Shown here: one piece after another, positions 42,936 to 49,698 of the stretch
Layout: the number at the start of each line of letters is the position of its first letter
Numbering within the stretch: the stretch's first letter is position 1
NCBI RefSeq assembly: GCF_023920225.1
Contig: NZ_CP092588.1
Location: 558,001 to 622,000, forward strand
DNA length: 64,000 nucleotides
Direction: 5' to 3'
DNA from: Vibrio gazogenes
GTDB taxonomy: Bacteria > Pseudomonadota > Gammaproteobacteria > Enterobacterales > Vibrionaceae
Notes under the pieces: generated by a model
Seen by the model: only the letters and a program-made list of their open reading frames with translations
The model's database searches: none
What the model was told of the DNA's origin: nothing
Program-made: the position numbers and the translations under genes

Positions 42936-42989
42936 ATGTATATCATGCGTAATCAAAAAAGAGGAAGCTCCAATACCCGCCAGTATTAG
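42936..42989 (+). CDS. Possible 17-residue basic leader peptide
   Basis: A short frame ending RNQKRGSSNTRQY with several basic residues. AAGGAGG lies 24 nt upstream (42906-42912) and a weaker GAGAGA directly before the ATG, so initiation is uncertain. A hairpin (AGCTC-C-AATAC / GTATT-A-GAGCT) overlaps its end. It could be a regulatory leader for the hydrophobic micro-ORF 35 nt downstream, or not translated at all. Confidence 0.3.
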   Translation: MYIMRNQKRGSSNTRQY

Positions 42990-43023
42990 AGCTTATAGAT
43001 AAACAAACCTGAAAGGAGGTTTT

Positions 43024-43089
43024 ATGATTCAGTTGTTAACTGAACTCATCAGGTTGCTAATAGCAATAATAAACGCATTTTTTATGTAA
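43024..43089 (+). CDS. 21-residue hydrophobic micro-ORF, possible membrane toxin-like peptide
   Basis: After MIQLLTELIR the chain is a pure hydrophobic helix (LLIAIINAFF). The ribosome site is nearly ideal (GAAAGGAGGTTTT then ATG), and a strong terminator follows only 7 bp after the stop, so this looks like a real, compact transcription unit of about 200 nt. Size and character recall type I toxin peptides such as Ibs or TisB, but there is no sequence match I can assert and no antisense RNA has been located. A membrane-active peptide or a small regulatory peptide are alternatives. Confidence 0.5.
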   Translation: MIQLLTELIRLLIAIINAFFM

Positions 43090-43095
43090 TGCGCT

Positions 43096-43124
43096 AAAGC
43101 CCTGTGGTTGCACACTGGGCTTTT
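43096..43124 (+). terminator. Intrinsic terminator of the micro-ORF unit
   Basis: AAAGCCC, TGTG, GTTG loop, CACA, GGGCTTTT: an 11-bp interrupted stem ending in T4. Confidence 0.8.
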
Positions 43125-43273
43125 CATTCATTAAATCACTCAAAAGAGTAATACATGATATATGCTATACAAGGATAATATACCACCCCTAACATGTTTG
43201 TGCGACTCACTATTTTTTCAGAGAGAATCATAGCTTCGCTCAAGTCTGGCAGGACGGGGGGTATTACCTTTCT

Positions 43274-43332
43274 TGAAGTTCGGGGAACTACTGACCGCGC
43301 CCATTGGAATCTTTCACTTCCCCCGAACTTCA
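43274..43332. repeat. Large GC-rich inverted repeat (15-bp arms)
   Basis: TGAAGTTCGGGGAA (43274-43287) and TTCCCCCGAACTTCA (43318-43332) pair over 14-15 bp with one bulge and enclose 30 nt. It is much more GC-rich than its surroundings. Such structure is typical of single-strand replication or attachment regions of filamentous phages; here it is an isolated remnant. Confidence 0.6.
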
Positions 43333-43456
43333 TCACGGGGCTTGTCTCCTCATTTTCCCAACTATAAGCCCACATGCTTATAACAAAAAAACGAGACTGA
43401 GGATTCCGGTTCATTCCAGATAATCCCAGTCCGGATACTGTACCCAAATCTGCAAT

Positions 43457-43582
43457 GTGTTACCTGACTCGGCTACGCTCAATTCATATCAACCCTCTTC
43501 TATTAAAGATAAATGGTTTCGTCTACTGCTATGTTTTGGCGCTGCGGTGATGCTGTTTGTTTATTTTTACCTCAAATATTAG
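43457..43582 (+). pseudogene. Possible gene remnant ending in a transmembrane tail
   Basis: A 41-codon frame from GTG 43457 encodes SYQPSSIKDKWFRLLLCFGA followed by VMLFVYFYLKY and TAG; the TAG is the first triplet of the right 16-bp repeat. There is no ribosome site, and a stop lies only a few codons upstream in frame. A single helix preceded by a basic stretch looks like the C-terminus of a small tail-anchored or phage assembly protein, so this may be the end of a decayed gene. Confidence 0.3.
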
Positions 43583-43595
43583 TTATAGTGCATTA
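43580..43595. repeat. 16-bp inverted repeat, right copy
   Basis: TAGTTATAGTGCATTA, the exact reverse complement of 40136-40151. Confidence 0.65.
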
Positions 43596-43606
43596 GTTTA
43601 TATATC

Positions 43607-43705
43607 TAGAGTGATACTGTCACACAGCAGAAGTATTCACTAACATGAGATCTGAAAAGATCATCTCTCTTTAGGAAGCGTTATGTACGGTTAATTATCA
43701 CTCTA
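43607..43705. other. Long-range fold with a dif-like element
   Basis: TAGAGTGATA (43607-43616) and TATCACTCTA (43696-43705) form a perfect 10-bp stem around 79 nt, which contains a second hairpin (GATC, TGAAAA, GATC) and TTATGTACG at 43681-43689, identical to the XerC-arm end plus centre of dif. A second XerC-like arm (GGTGCGCATTA) lies at 43777-43787. This resembles the folded attachment structures of Xer-using phages, but the XerD arms are poor. Confidence 0.35.
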
Positions 43706-43880
43706 TGAGAGTTGAATATTCTGTTATAAACCAATGAAAAATATAAGTTTTAATTACAATATCGGCAAATAATGAAGGTGCGCATTAAAACGATCAACTT
43801 ATTTCTCATAGAGAATTAACTAAGCAGTGTAAGTAATCACTACGCGCAGTGATGTTGGTATACAAGATTTATATTTCAGA

Positions 43881-43913
43881 AAATAAAAAGCCCCCTCTTT
43901 TCAGAGAGAGCTT
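43881..43913 (-). terminator. Intrinsic terminator of the vxr-type operon
   Basis: On the minus strand AAGCTCTCTCT pairs with AGAGGGGGCTT (three GU pairs) around a GAAA tetraloop, followed by T5ATTTT. It lies 36 bp after the last gene. Confidence 0.85.
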
Positions 43914-43948
43914 AGATAGGTATGTACTTAAGAGAAAAAATAAACGCG

Positions 43949-45106
43949 TTAGTATGTGGACAGGAAATTCACATAGGCGCCTTTGGCATGTGCATTGGTA
44001 TAGCTAACCGCAGCATCAAGTTCAAATAATCCGAGTAGAGAAAGCCCTATCCCCGCAGTGTATACCCCATCAGAATTACTATAAGCCAGATTCTTTTTAT
44101 AACCGGCTCGCAATTTTAGCTGACGCAGAATATCGATTTCACCGCCGACACGCAGCATCTGGGTATTATCATTGAAATTGGTATAGCGCTCTTCTTCATT
44201 CAGATCATAATCAACACTAATCGAGGCATAATCACCAATCAGCCCAACACCAACAGTATATAGTGGTCTGAGTTGATAACTATATTGCAGATCGGCCTTG
44301 CCAGATATACTGGAAGCAACTCGCCGGGTAGTGATATCACGAGAAACCAAATTGGTTGCTGCGAATCCAACTCTTACTGGCCCATAAAACCACAGCAGAC
44401 CTGCATCTAAGTTAAATACCGTTTCTCCGGTACTATTTGCATCGATATCACTGAGATCATAGTTCTTCAAACTGGCTTCGTATACATAGGTATACACTCG
44501 TTGCAGTTTTGGAGATACACCAACTGAGATATGTTGCCCTAGAAATGTTTGATACTTTGCCAGAGAAAGACCTACTTCAGTGACCGCAACAGAAACAGCA
44601 TCGATCGTACTATTCTGCGCATTATCAAGCGTTGAGGAACCGGTTGTCGCGATTGATGGTGTTACATAAGTCTCTGCATAGGCTTTACCAAACAAATTCA
44701 TCGAAATATATTGATTGGGAATCCCTATTGCGATCGCACCACCAATATCAGCTTTGAGTTCTCCACCATTGAGCGCATCGAGCTGACTCTGAAGTTTAGC
44801 TTCTTGTGATGAATCCCCGCCTTCCATATTTTTGATTGAATCGCCTACATCATCGATTGTATTGGAAATATCATCAGGATCGTTATAAGTCAGTCCAAAA
44901 CTGGGAAGTAGCATTCCCGCATCATCGTTTCTACGATAAATGGCAACAATGGCAGGATTATAGAAAGGAGCAGTGAGATAATTGGCTGAAACAACCCCGG
45001 TCCCTCCCATTGCATCCCCTCGGGCCTCAACAGCGTAGGAAGCTGCCATACTCCCGGATGAAACAACGAGAAGTGAAGGAATTAAATATTTTAGTTGTAT
45101 ATCCAT
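43949..45106 (-). CDS. TraF-like outer-membrane barrel protein (PF13729 type), end of the vxr-type operon
   Basis: 385 residues with a signal peptide (SLLVVSSGSMA, cut near AA-S) and a repetitive beta-strand pattern ending in an aromatic-rich strand, as expected for an outer-membrane barrel. The opening YAVEARGDAMGGTGVVSANYLTAPFYNPA is the hallmark of proteins annotated conjugal transfer TraF, although no conjugation genes are present. It follows the vxrC-like gene by about 60 bp. In V. cholerae the operon is vxrABCDE; this gene would correspond to vxrD or vxrE. Confidence 0.75.
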   Translation of the reverse strand: MDIQLKYLIPSLLVVSSGSMAASYAVEARGDAMGGTGVVSANYLTAPFYNPAIVAIYRRNDDAGMLLPSFGLTYNDPDDISNTIDDVGDSIKNMEGGDSSQEAKLQSQLDALNGGELKADIGGAIAIGIPNQYISMNLFGKAYAETYVTPSIATTGSSTLDNAQNSTIDAVSVAVTEVGLSLAKYQTFLGQHISVGVSPKLQRVYTYVYEASLKNYDLSDIDANSTGETVFNLDAGLLWFYGPVRVGFAATNLVSRDITTRRVASSISGKADLQYSYQLRPLYTVGVGLIGDYASISVDYDLNEEERYTNFNDNTQMLRVGGEIDILRQLKLRAGYKKNLAYSNSDGVYTAGIGLSLLGLFELDAAVSYTNAHAKGAYVNFLSTY

Positions 45107-45166
45107 ATGCGCTATAAACCGAATAAAATTTAATATTTATAACGACAGATTGTTATATATCTTTAG

Positions 45167-46048
45167 CTATTCCTCTAGTGAAACATCATATGTTTTACTA
45201 ATAACTTGAGATTGCTCAATGGTTATAGGCCCTTGCCACCGCTGATGATTCATCGATACTGCCAGAACATATCGTCCCGGTTCTAATGTATTCGGTGGTA
45301 ACTCGCCTGGATAATTAGACTCATAGGTCTGTTTCCAAACTTCTGAGTATTTGCCACTATGATAGCTATATGCTGAAACTTTCATTTTGGGTAATGGGCA
45401 GTAGCGATTCGGAATCGCTGTTTTTTCGACACGCCATTGTTCTTTTGAACGCCAATGAATCGTGTGGTAGGTCTTCGGATTATCAAGAATGACCCAAGAG
45501 CTCCACGACTCACCATTTTTCCGAGAAACAATCAATCGATAAAGCCCCATAGGTAAGCGATTATTCAGATTATAACGCTTCACGTAAGTGAGCTCATTTG
45601 TGACGTCGTCACTTCCTGTTTGGGAAAAAGAACTATCGAGGGAAATTGAATGATCAACCCAACGAGTGAACGAAATCTCTCCTATTTGTGACGTTGTCAC
45701 CATATCAATCAATAATTGAAATGCATCTCGGCCCGGACTCTGGATCTCAACTCTGCGTACTGCGAGAGACTTAATCCAATCAGGAAAAGGTCCACGCTCT
45801 AAACTCTTTCCACAATCTGCGCTTAAAGATTGGAGTAGTAAATCATTCAGGTGACTGCTGAGATGATTACTTTTAGCGTTCTGCCATACTTCAACTAAAG
45901 AGCTAAACATTTTAGGCAGGTCATTTTCCAGCAGATGTTCATGGGCTTGAGTTAATGGCGTGTTACGTTCAAACCAGTTCGCGTAAACAGAATAGTTGGG
46001 AGCACATATGAGTACTCCCAGTAAGAAAAAATTCTTTTTTCTCATCAT
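45167..46048 (-). CDS. vxrC: VxrC-like DUF2861 exported protein
   Basis: 293-residue protein with a signal peptide (FFLLGVLICAPNYSVYA). The rest is soluble with paired beta-type segments (GLYRLIVSRKNGESWSSWVIL, TLEPGRYVLAVSMNHQRWQGPITI) that look like repeated Ig-like or carbohydrate-type strands. It starts within the vxrB stop (TGATG overlap), so the two are translationally coupled. I recall this family as the third gene of the V. cholerae vxr operon; its role is uncertain. Two matS sites fall inside it. Confidence 0.75.
   Translation of the reverse strand: MMRKKNFFLLGVLICAPNYSVYANWFERNTPLTQAHEHLLENDLPKMFSSLVEVWQNAKSNHLSSHLNDLLLQSLSADCGKSLERGPFPDWIKSLAVRRVEIQSPGRDAFQLLIDMVTTSQIGEISFTRWVDHSISLDSSFSQTGSDDVTNELTYVKRYNLNNRLPMGLYRLIVSRKNGESWSSWVILDNPKTYHTIHWRSKEQWRVEKTAIPNRYCPLPKMKVSAYSYHSGKYSEVWKQTYESNYPGELPPNTLEPGRYVLAVSMNHQRWQGPITIEQSQVISKTYDVSLEE
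45600..45612. other. matS site 5
   Basis: GTGACGTCGTCAC, exact, inside the vxrC-like gene. It is the nearest matS right of dif (3.1 kb). Confidence 0.85.
45688..45700. other. matS site 6
   Basis: GTGACGTTGTCAC, exact, 88 bp from site 5 and in the same gene. The pair codes for VT(N/S)-type codons, so it coexists with coding constraint. Confidence 0.85.
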
Positions 46049-46707
46049 CAGGCTTTCATTTTATAGCCGACACCCCGTAACGTTTCAATTTCTAATCCGG
46101 GAAGTTTTTGCCTTAATTGCAGCACATGTGTATCAACCGTTCTTGTTGTTGGGAAGTGGTTGTAGCCCCACACATGATCCAATAATTCATCTCTGGTAAA
46201 TACTCTGCCTAAGTTACTAGCCAGAAATAACAGTAAATCAAACTCTGTACGGGTCAGCGTAATCAAGTCACCTTTGTAATGCACTTCTCGCGTGGCTTTA
46301 TCAATGGACAATTCTGCAGTGACTACCTTTGTGTCATCTTGCGACTCCCCATCAGGCGCTCGAAGTTGTGCTCTCACCCTGGCGAATAACTCGGCTTCAG
46401 CAAATGGTTTGGTTAGATAATCATTCGCACCAGAATCAAGTCCTGCAACTTTATCTTTCACCGTGACCAGTGCCGTCAATAAAATAACCGGAACATCTTT
46501 CAAGTTTTTCCAATCAACGAGATGTTCAACTGAATCACCATCAGGAAGCTGTCGGTCCAAAATCACTAAATCAGCCTGCTCCCAATACTGTCTTACTTCT
46601 GAAATCTTCTCCGCATGTAAACAGTTATATCCGGCTTGTTCTAGACTAACTAACAATCCATCAGCCAAGTTTTTATCATCTTCAACAAGAAGCAACGTCT
46701 GTTTCAC
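46048..46707 (-). CDS. vxrB: OmpR-family response regulator, VxrB-like
   Basis: Receiver domain (about 1-115) with acidic pocket EDD near residue 9, phospho-acceptor Asp in LVILDRQLPDGD (near 51), Thr in LLTALV and Lys in YLTKPFAEAE. The C-terminal winged helix (about 130-218) has LTRTEFDLLLFLASNLGRVFTRDELLDHVWG and RTVDTHVLQLRQKL. VxrB (WigR) in V. cholerae controls type VI secretion, biofilm and cell-wall repair. It overlaps the kinase gene by 26 bp. Confidence 0.88.
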   Translation of the reverse strand: MKQTLLLVEDDKNLADGLLVSLEQAGYNCLHAEKISEVRQYWEQADLVILDRQLPDGDSVEHLVDWKNLKDVPVILLTALVTVKDKVAGLDSGANDYLTKPFAEAELFARVRAQLRAPDGESQDDTKVVTAELSIDKATREVHYKGDLITLTRTEFDLLLFLASNLGRVFTRDELLDHVWGYNHFPTTRTVDTHVLQLRQKLPGLEIETLRGVGYKMKA

Positions 46708-48130
46708 AAGGTATCTCCAAAATAAATGTTGTTGGTGGCCCGACTAGAGACATTTTGCCTCCCATTCTTCCAACCATTGATTCTACTATTGTTAAACCTA
46801 GGCCTAAACCACTTTTACTGACAAAGGGCTTACGTAGCTGACGCCAGTCTTTCTGTGTCAGCACACCCTGATCGATGACCTTGAACGTAACCATATGACT
46901 TGACGTCGTTACATCCAACTGCACGGGGGCAATACCATATTTAATGGCATTTCTTAACAAATTATCAATACAAGTTCCCAACCAATAGACATTTAATTTC
47001 GCTGCAATATCCTGATTGATTGAGAAATGAATAGATGCTTCAAATTCTTCCTCTAATTTATACTCTAACCACTCCGCAACTGACGGTACCCAAGCCACGG
47101 ACAAAGGTTTAGTATCGGACTGTAAATAATCCTTACTGGCCTCCGCCAACTGCCTCAGACGGCGGGAATCTTCACATAATCGCCGAAATTCATCATAAAC
47201 ACTTTCGGGAAGCCGCTCAAACTCTCGTCTGAATCCTTCAACAGTCAGTGACAGGCTGGCAATTGGTGTCCGCAATTCATGAGTCAATATCTGTAAAATA
47301 AGCATACGGCTTCTCAGTTCAAGCCGCTTTGTATTCCAACGATAGACAAACCAACTAATCACTAATAATACGTTGAAAGCAACAAGGCCAACGAGGATAT
47401 AACGCAAAATATCCGATTGGTCTTCTTCCTCCCAACACAAGTTACCGCGTCGAACAAAACAAGTTGAATCTTCGCCATTGACATAACTGAAGACTAACCC
47501 CGCCTGTTCGGCATTATTTTTCCAAACATGATCAGCAAAAACGTAATACCGATCACCTTTTCTCAACCAAAGCTCATCTTGCTCACTGAACATTGAGTCA
47601 CCAGAAATTAATGAGGTGACCGACTCACTGTCCATCCGCTGTAAACGCCCTAGTAAAGTATCTTCAGGTGCTTTAGGACGCTCCTGAATATGCATATAAA
47701 CTTTAAGCTCATCATAAAGCTCTGGGTGTTTTTTCACATATCGTGCAGCATATGTTCCCCCACCCGGATGAATCAAAGCACTTCTGGCAAACCAACGCAA
47801 CGGGAGCTTCGTCCCTTTGCACATCGCCCGGGTAAAAACCAACGGCTCTGTCGTTAAAGGGCTCAAAGGTAAACTTCCGGTACAATGTTGCGCTAAAGCG
47901 TAAAGCTGCTGAATATCTTTCAAAGGATATTGGAATGTCTGAGGCAGCATGGATTCGGGTGTAATAAGTCTTGTCGCATACTCAGCTTCTATTTTTCTCA
48001 AATCATATGAGACAAGTGCCTCATTATATCTAAACAAGGATATAAAATTATCGATTCTTGCTGGCAAAGAGTCCGCATATGCATATGGAATAACAGACAT
48101 AAACAACAGCACGAATCGTTTTAATATCAT
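46682..48130 (-). CDS. vxrA: Sensor histidine kinase, VxrA-like
   Basis: Membrane sensor kinase of about 482 residues: a signal/anchor at the N-terminus (LKRFVLLFMSVIPYAYA), a periplasmic sensing domain of about 230 residues with a Cys pair (TCFVRRGNLC), a second helix (YILVGLVAFNVLLVISWFVY), the H-box LTHELRTPIASLSLT, the N-box LLRNAIKYG and G-boxes GLGLGLTIVESMVG. ATG 48130 is chosen over the TTG at 48160 because it begins the signal segment. VxrA (WigK) senses cell-wall damage. It heads the operon vxrA-vxrB-vxrC-barrel. Confidence 0.87.
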   Translation of the reverse strand: MILKRFVLLFMSVIPYAYADSLPARIDNFISLFRYNEALVSYDLRKIEAEYATRLITPESMLPQTFQYPLKDIQQLYALAQHCTGSLPLSPLTTEPLVFTRAMCKGTKLPLRWFARSALIHPGGGTYAARYVKKHPELYDELKVYMHIQERPKAPEDTLLGRLQRMDSESVTSLISGDSMFSEQDELWLRKGDRYYVFADHVWKNNAEQAGLVFSYVNGEDSTCFVRRGNLCWEEEDQSDILRYILVGLVAFNVLLVISWFVYRWNTKRLELRSRMLILQILTHELRTPIASLSLTVEGFRREFERLPESVYDEFRRLCEDSRRLRQLAEASKDYLQSDTKPLSVAWVPSVAEWLEYKLEEEFEASIHFSINQDIAAKLNVYWLGTCIDNLLRNAIKYGIAPVQLDVTTSSHMVTFKVIDQGVLTQKDWRQLRKPFVSKSGLGLGLTIVESMVGRMGGKMSLVGPPTTFILEIPCETDVASC

Positions 48131-48240
48131 TTTCTTATGTGACTCTATATTCTCAGGCAAGTTTCATGATCCGGTTAGCATTATGACAAAAATAGTTATC
48201 TACGTGTTATGCTGGTGTCAATAATGTGCCCCCTAAATAA

Positions 48241-48268
48241 ATTAAGCCAGCATTATTGCTGGCTTAAT
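48241..48268 (-). terminator. Perfect 12-bp hairpin after pntB
   Basis: ATTAAGCCAGCA, TTAT, TGCTGGCTTAAT, followed on the minus strand by TTATTTA. It ends the pntAB transcript 35 bp past the stop. Confidence 0.8.
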
Positions 48269-48302
48269 ATTACAAAGTTTTCTATTGTTTTTTAAGTAGT
48301 GA

Positions 48303-49685
48303 CTAATCCAGATGTTCCAGAATCTGCAAACATGATGCTTTTGCATCCCCAAATAACATCTGAGTATTCTCTTTAAAGAAGAGTGGATTCTGAACACCTG
48401 CGTATCCGGTATTCATTGAACGCTTAAATACAATGACATCTTTGGCATTCCAAACTTCCAAAACTGGCATGCCAGCAATTGGACTATTCGGATCCTCTAA
48501 CGCCGCAGGGTTGACCGTATCATTCGCACCAATAACCAGCACGGTATCGGTTTCACTTAAATCATCATTGATTTCATCCATTTCCAATACGATTTCATAT
48601 GGAACCTTGGCTTCAGCCAACAGCACATTCATATGGCCGGGCAAACGACCTGCGACTGGGTGGATACCAAAACGAACTTTGATACCTTTGGCTCTCAGTT
48701 TCTCGGTAATTTCAGAAACTGGGTACTGAGCTTGCGCCACAGCCATACCATACCCCGGAGTAATCACCACAGACGTTGAGTTTTTAAGCATATCCGCAAC
48801 ATCTTCAGCCATGATCTCGCGATGTTCACCTTGCTCTTCTCCATCATCACTGATTACGACTTCTTGACCGAATCCACCCGCAATTACGCTGATAAAAGAA
48901 CGGTTCATCGCTTTACACATGATATAGGACAGTATCGCCCCCGAAGAACCGACAAGTGCGCCAGTCACAATCAATAGATCATTCGCCAGCATGAACCCCG
49001 CAGCAGCGGCTGCCCATCCTGAGTATGAGTTCAGCATTGAAACGACAACGGGCATATCTGCACCACCGATCGATGCAACCAAATGATAGCCAAAAACAAA
49101 AGCGATCAGAGTCATGACCATCAGTGCAAAATAGCTTCCGTCAACATTGACAAAGTAGATCAACAATAGTGCGGAAACGATCACTGCCGCAAGATTCCAC
49201 TTATGTTTATGAGGAATATTCAACGGTGAAGATTTAAACACACCATGTAGTTTACCAAACGCAACGATCGAACCGGTAAATGTAACCGCCCCAATAAACA
49301 CGCCAACAAAAACTTCAACCAAATGGATAACATGTTCAGCATGTGTCGCGGTTTCCGGAGCTTCAATAAAGCTATTATATCCAACCAACACAGCAGCCAT
49401 ACCAACAAAGCTATGAAGGATCGCGACCAACTGGGGCATCTGTGTCATTTCGACTTTCTTCGCAAAATAGATACCGATTGTCCCACCAATCGCCATTGCA
49501 ATGATAATCCAGACGATCCCCGACGTATCGGGAGCAAAAATAGTCGCCAGTAAGGCTATCGCCATCCCGGTGATACCGTAATAGTTACCAACCCTCGCCG
49601 ATTCCTGTTTCGACAAGCCAGCCAGGCTCATCACAAAAAATAAAGCAGCAACGATGTACGCCGCTTGTACTAATCCTGCAGACAT
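48303..49685 (-). CDS. pntB: NAD(P) transhydrogenase subunit beta
   Basis: Inner-membrane, proton-translocating transhydrogenase. Subunit beta supplies eight or nine helices (starting LVQAAYIVAALFFVMSLAGLS) and the NADP(H)-binding domain III (about 285-460, with VVITPGYGMAVAQAQYPV, FGIHPVAGRLPGHMNVLLAEA and VLVIGANDTVNPAA). 460 residues is typical. It follows pntA by 13 bp. Confidence 0.96.
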   Translation of the reverse strand: MSAGLVQAAYIVAALFFVMSLAGLSKQESARVGNYYGITGMAIALLATIFAPDTSGIVWIIIAMAIGGTIGIYFAKKVEMTQMPQLVAILHSFVGMAAVLVGYNSFIEAPETATHAEHVIHLVEVFVGVFIGAVTFTGSIVAFGKLHGVFKSSPLNIPHKHKWNLAAVIVSALLLIYFVNVDGSYFALMVMTLIAFVFGYHLVASIGGADMPVVVSMLNSYSGWAAAAAGFMLANDLLIVTGALVGSSGAILSYIMCKAMNRSFISVIAGGFGQEVVISDDGEEQGEHREIMAEDVADMLKNSTSVVITPGYGMAVAQAQYPVSEITEKLRAKGIKVRFGIHPVAGRLPGHMNVLLAEAKVPYEIVLEMDEINDDLSETDTVLVIGANDTVNPAALEDPNSPIAGMPVLEVWNAKDVIVFKRSMNTGYAGVQNPLFFKENTQMLFGDAKASCLQILEHLD

Positions 49686-49698
49686 TCGCTACTCCTTG

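Larger units (their letters stand above)
42393..43887. other. Gene-poor dif region, 1.5 kb
   Basis: This span holds dif, several hairpins and terminators, a tandem repeat, two micro-ORFs and degenerate dif-like sequences (entered separately), but no normal protein gene. A minus-strand frame at 43136-43447 (103 codons) has no ribosome site or recognisable domain and covers a structured non-coding stretch. The composition is AT-rich apart from the 43.25-43.35 kb hairpin. This is where Xer-dependent elements integrate in vibrios. Confidence 0.6.

Noticed and set aside
43136..43447. 103-codon minus-strand frame in the dif region
   Set aside because: No ribosome site, no domain, composition typical of a chance frame across the GC-rich inverted repeat; plus-strand frames there are equally open.
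39165..43600. Integron platform (IntI plus attC/VCR cassettes)
   Set aside because: The recombinase is Cre-like rather than IntI-like, and no attC-type repeats with RYYYAAC/GTTRRRY cores were seen.
43777..43804. attL/attR pair with dif for a resident prophage
   Set aside because: The XerC-like arm faces opposite to dif and its XerD arm matches at only 6 of 11 positions; no phage genes lie between. Kept only as a weak scar hypothesis.
43949..45106. Conjugation locus suggested by the TraF-like label
   Set aside because: No other transfer gene, relaxase or oriT present; the family name is misleading for a stand-alone barrel in a vxr-type operon.
46900..46915. TTGACGTCGTTAC, another matS-like sequence in vxrA
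   Set aside because: Two mismatches to the consensus; within chance expectation.
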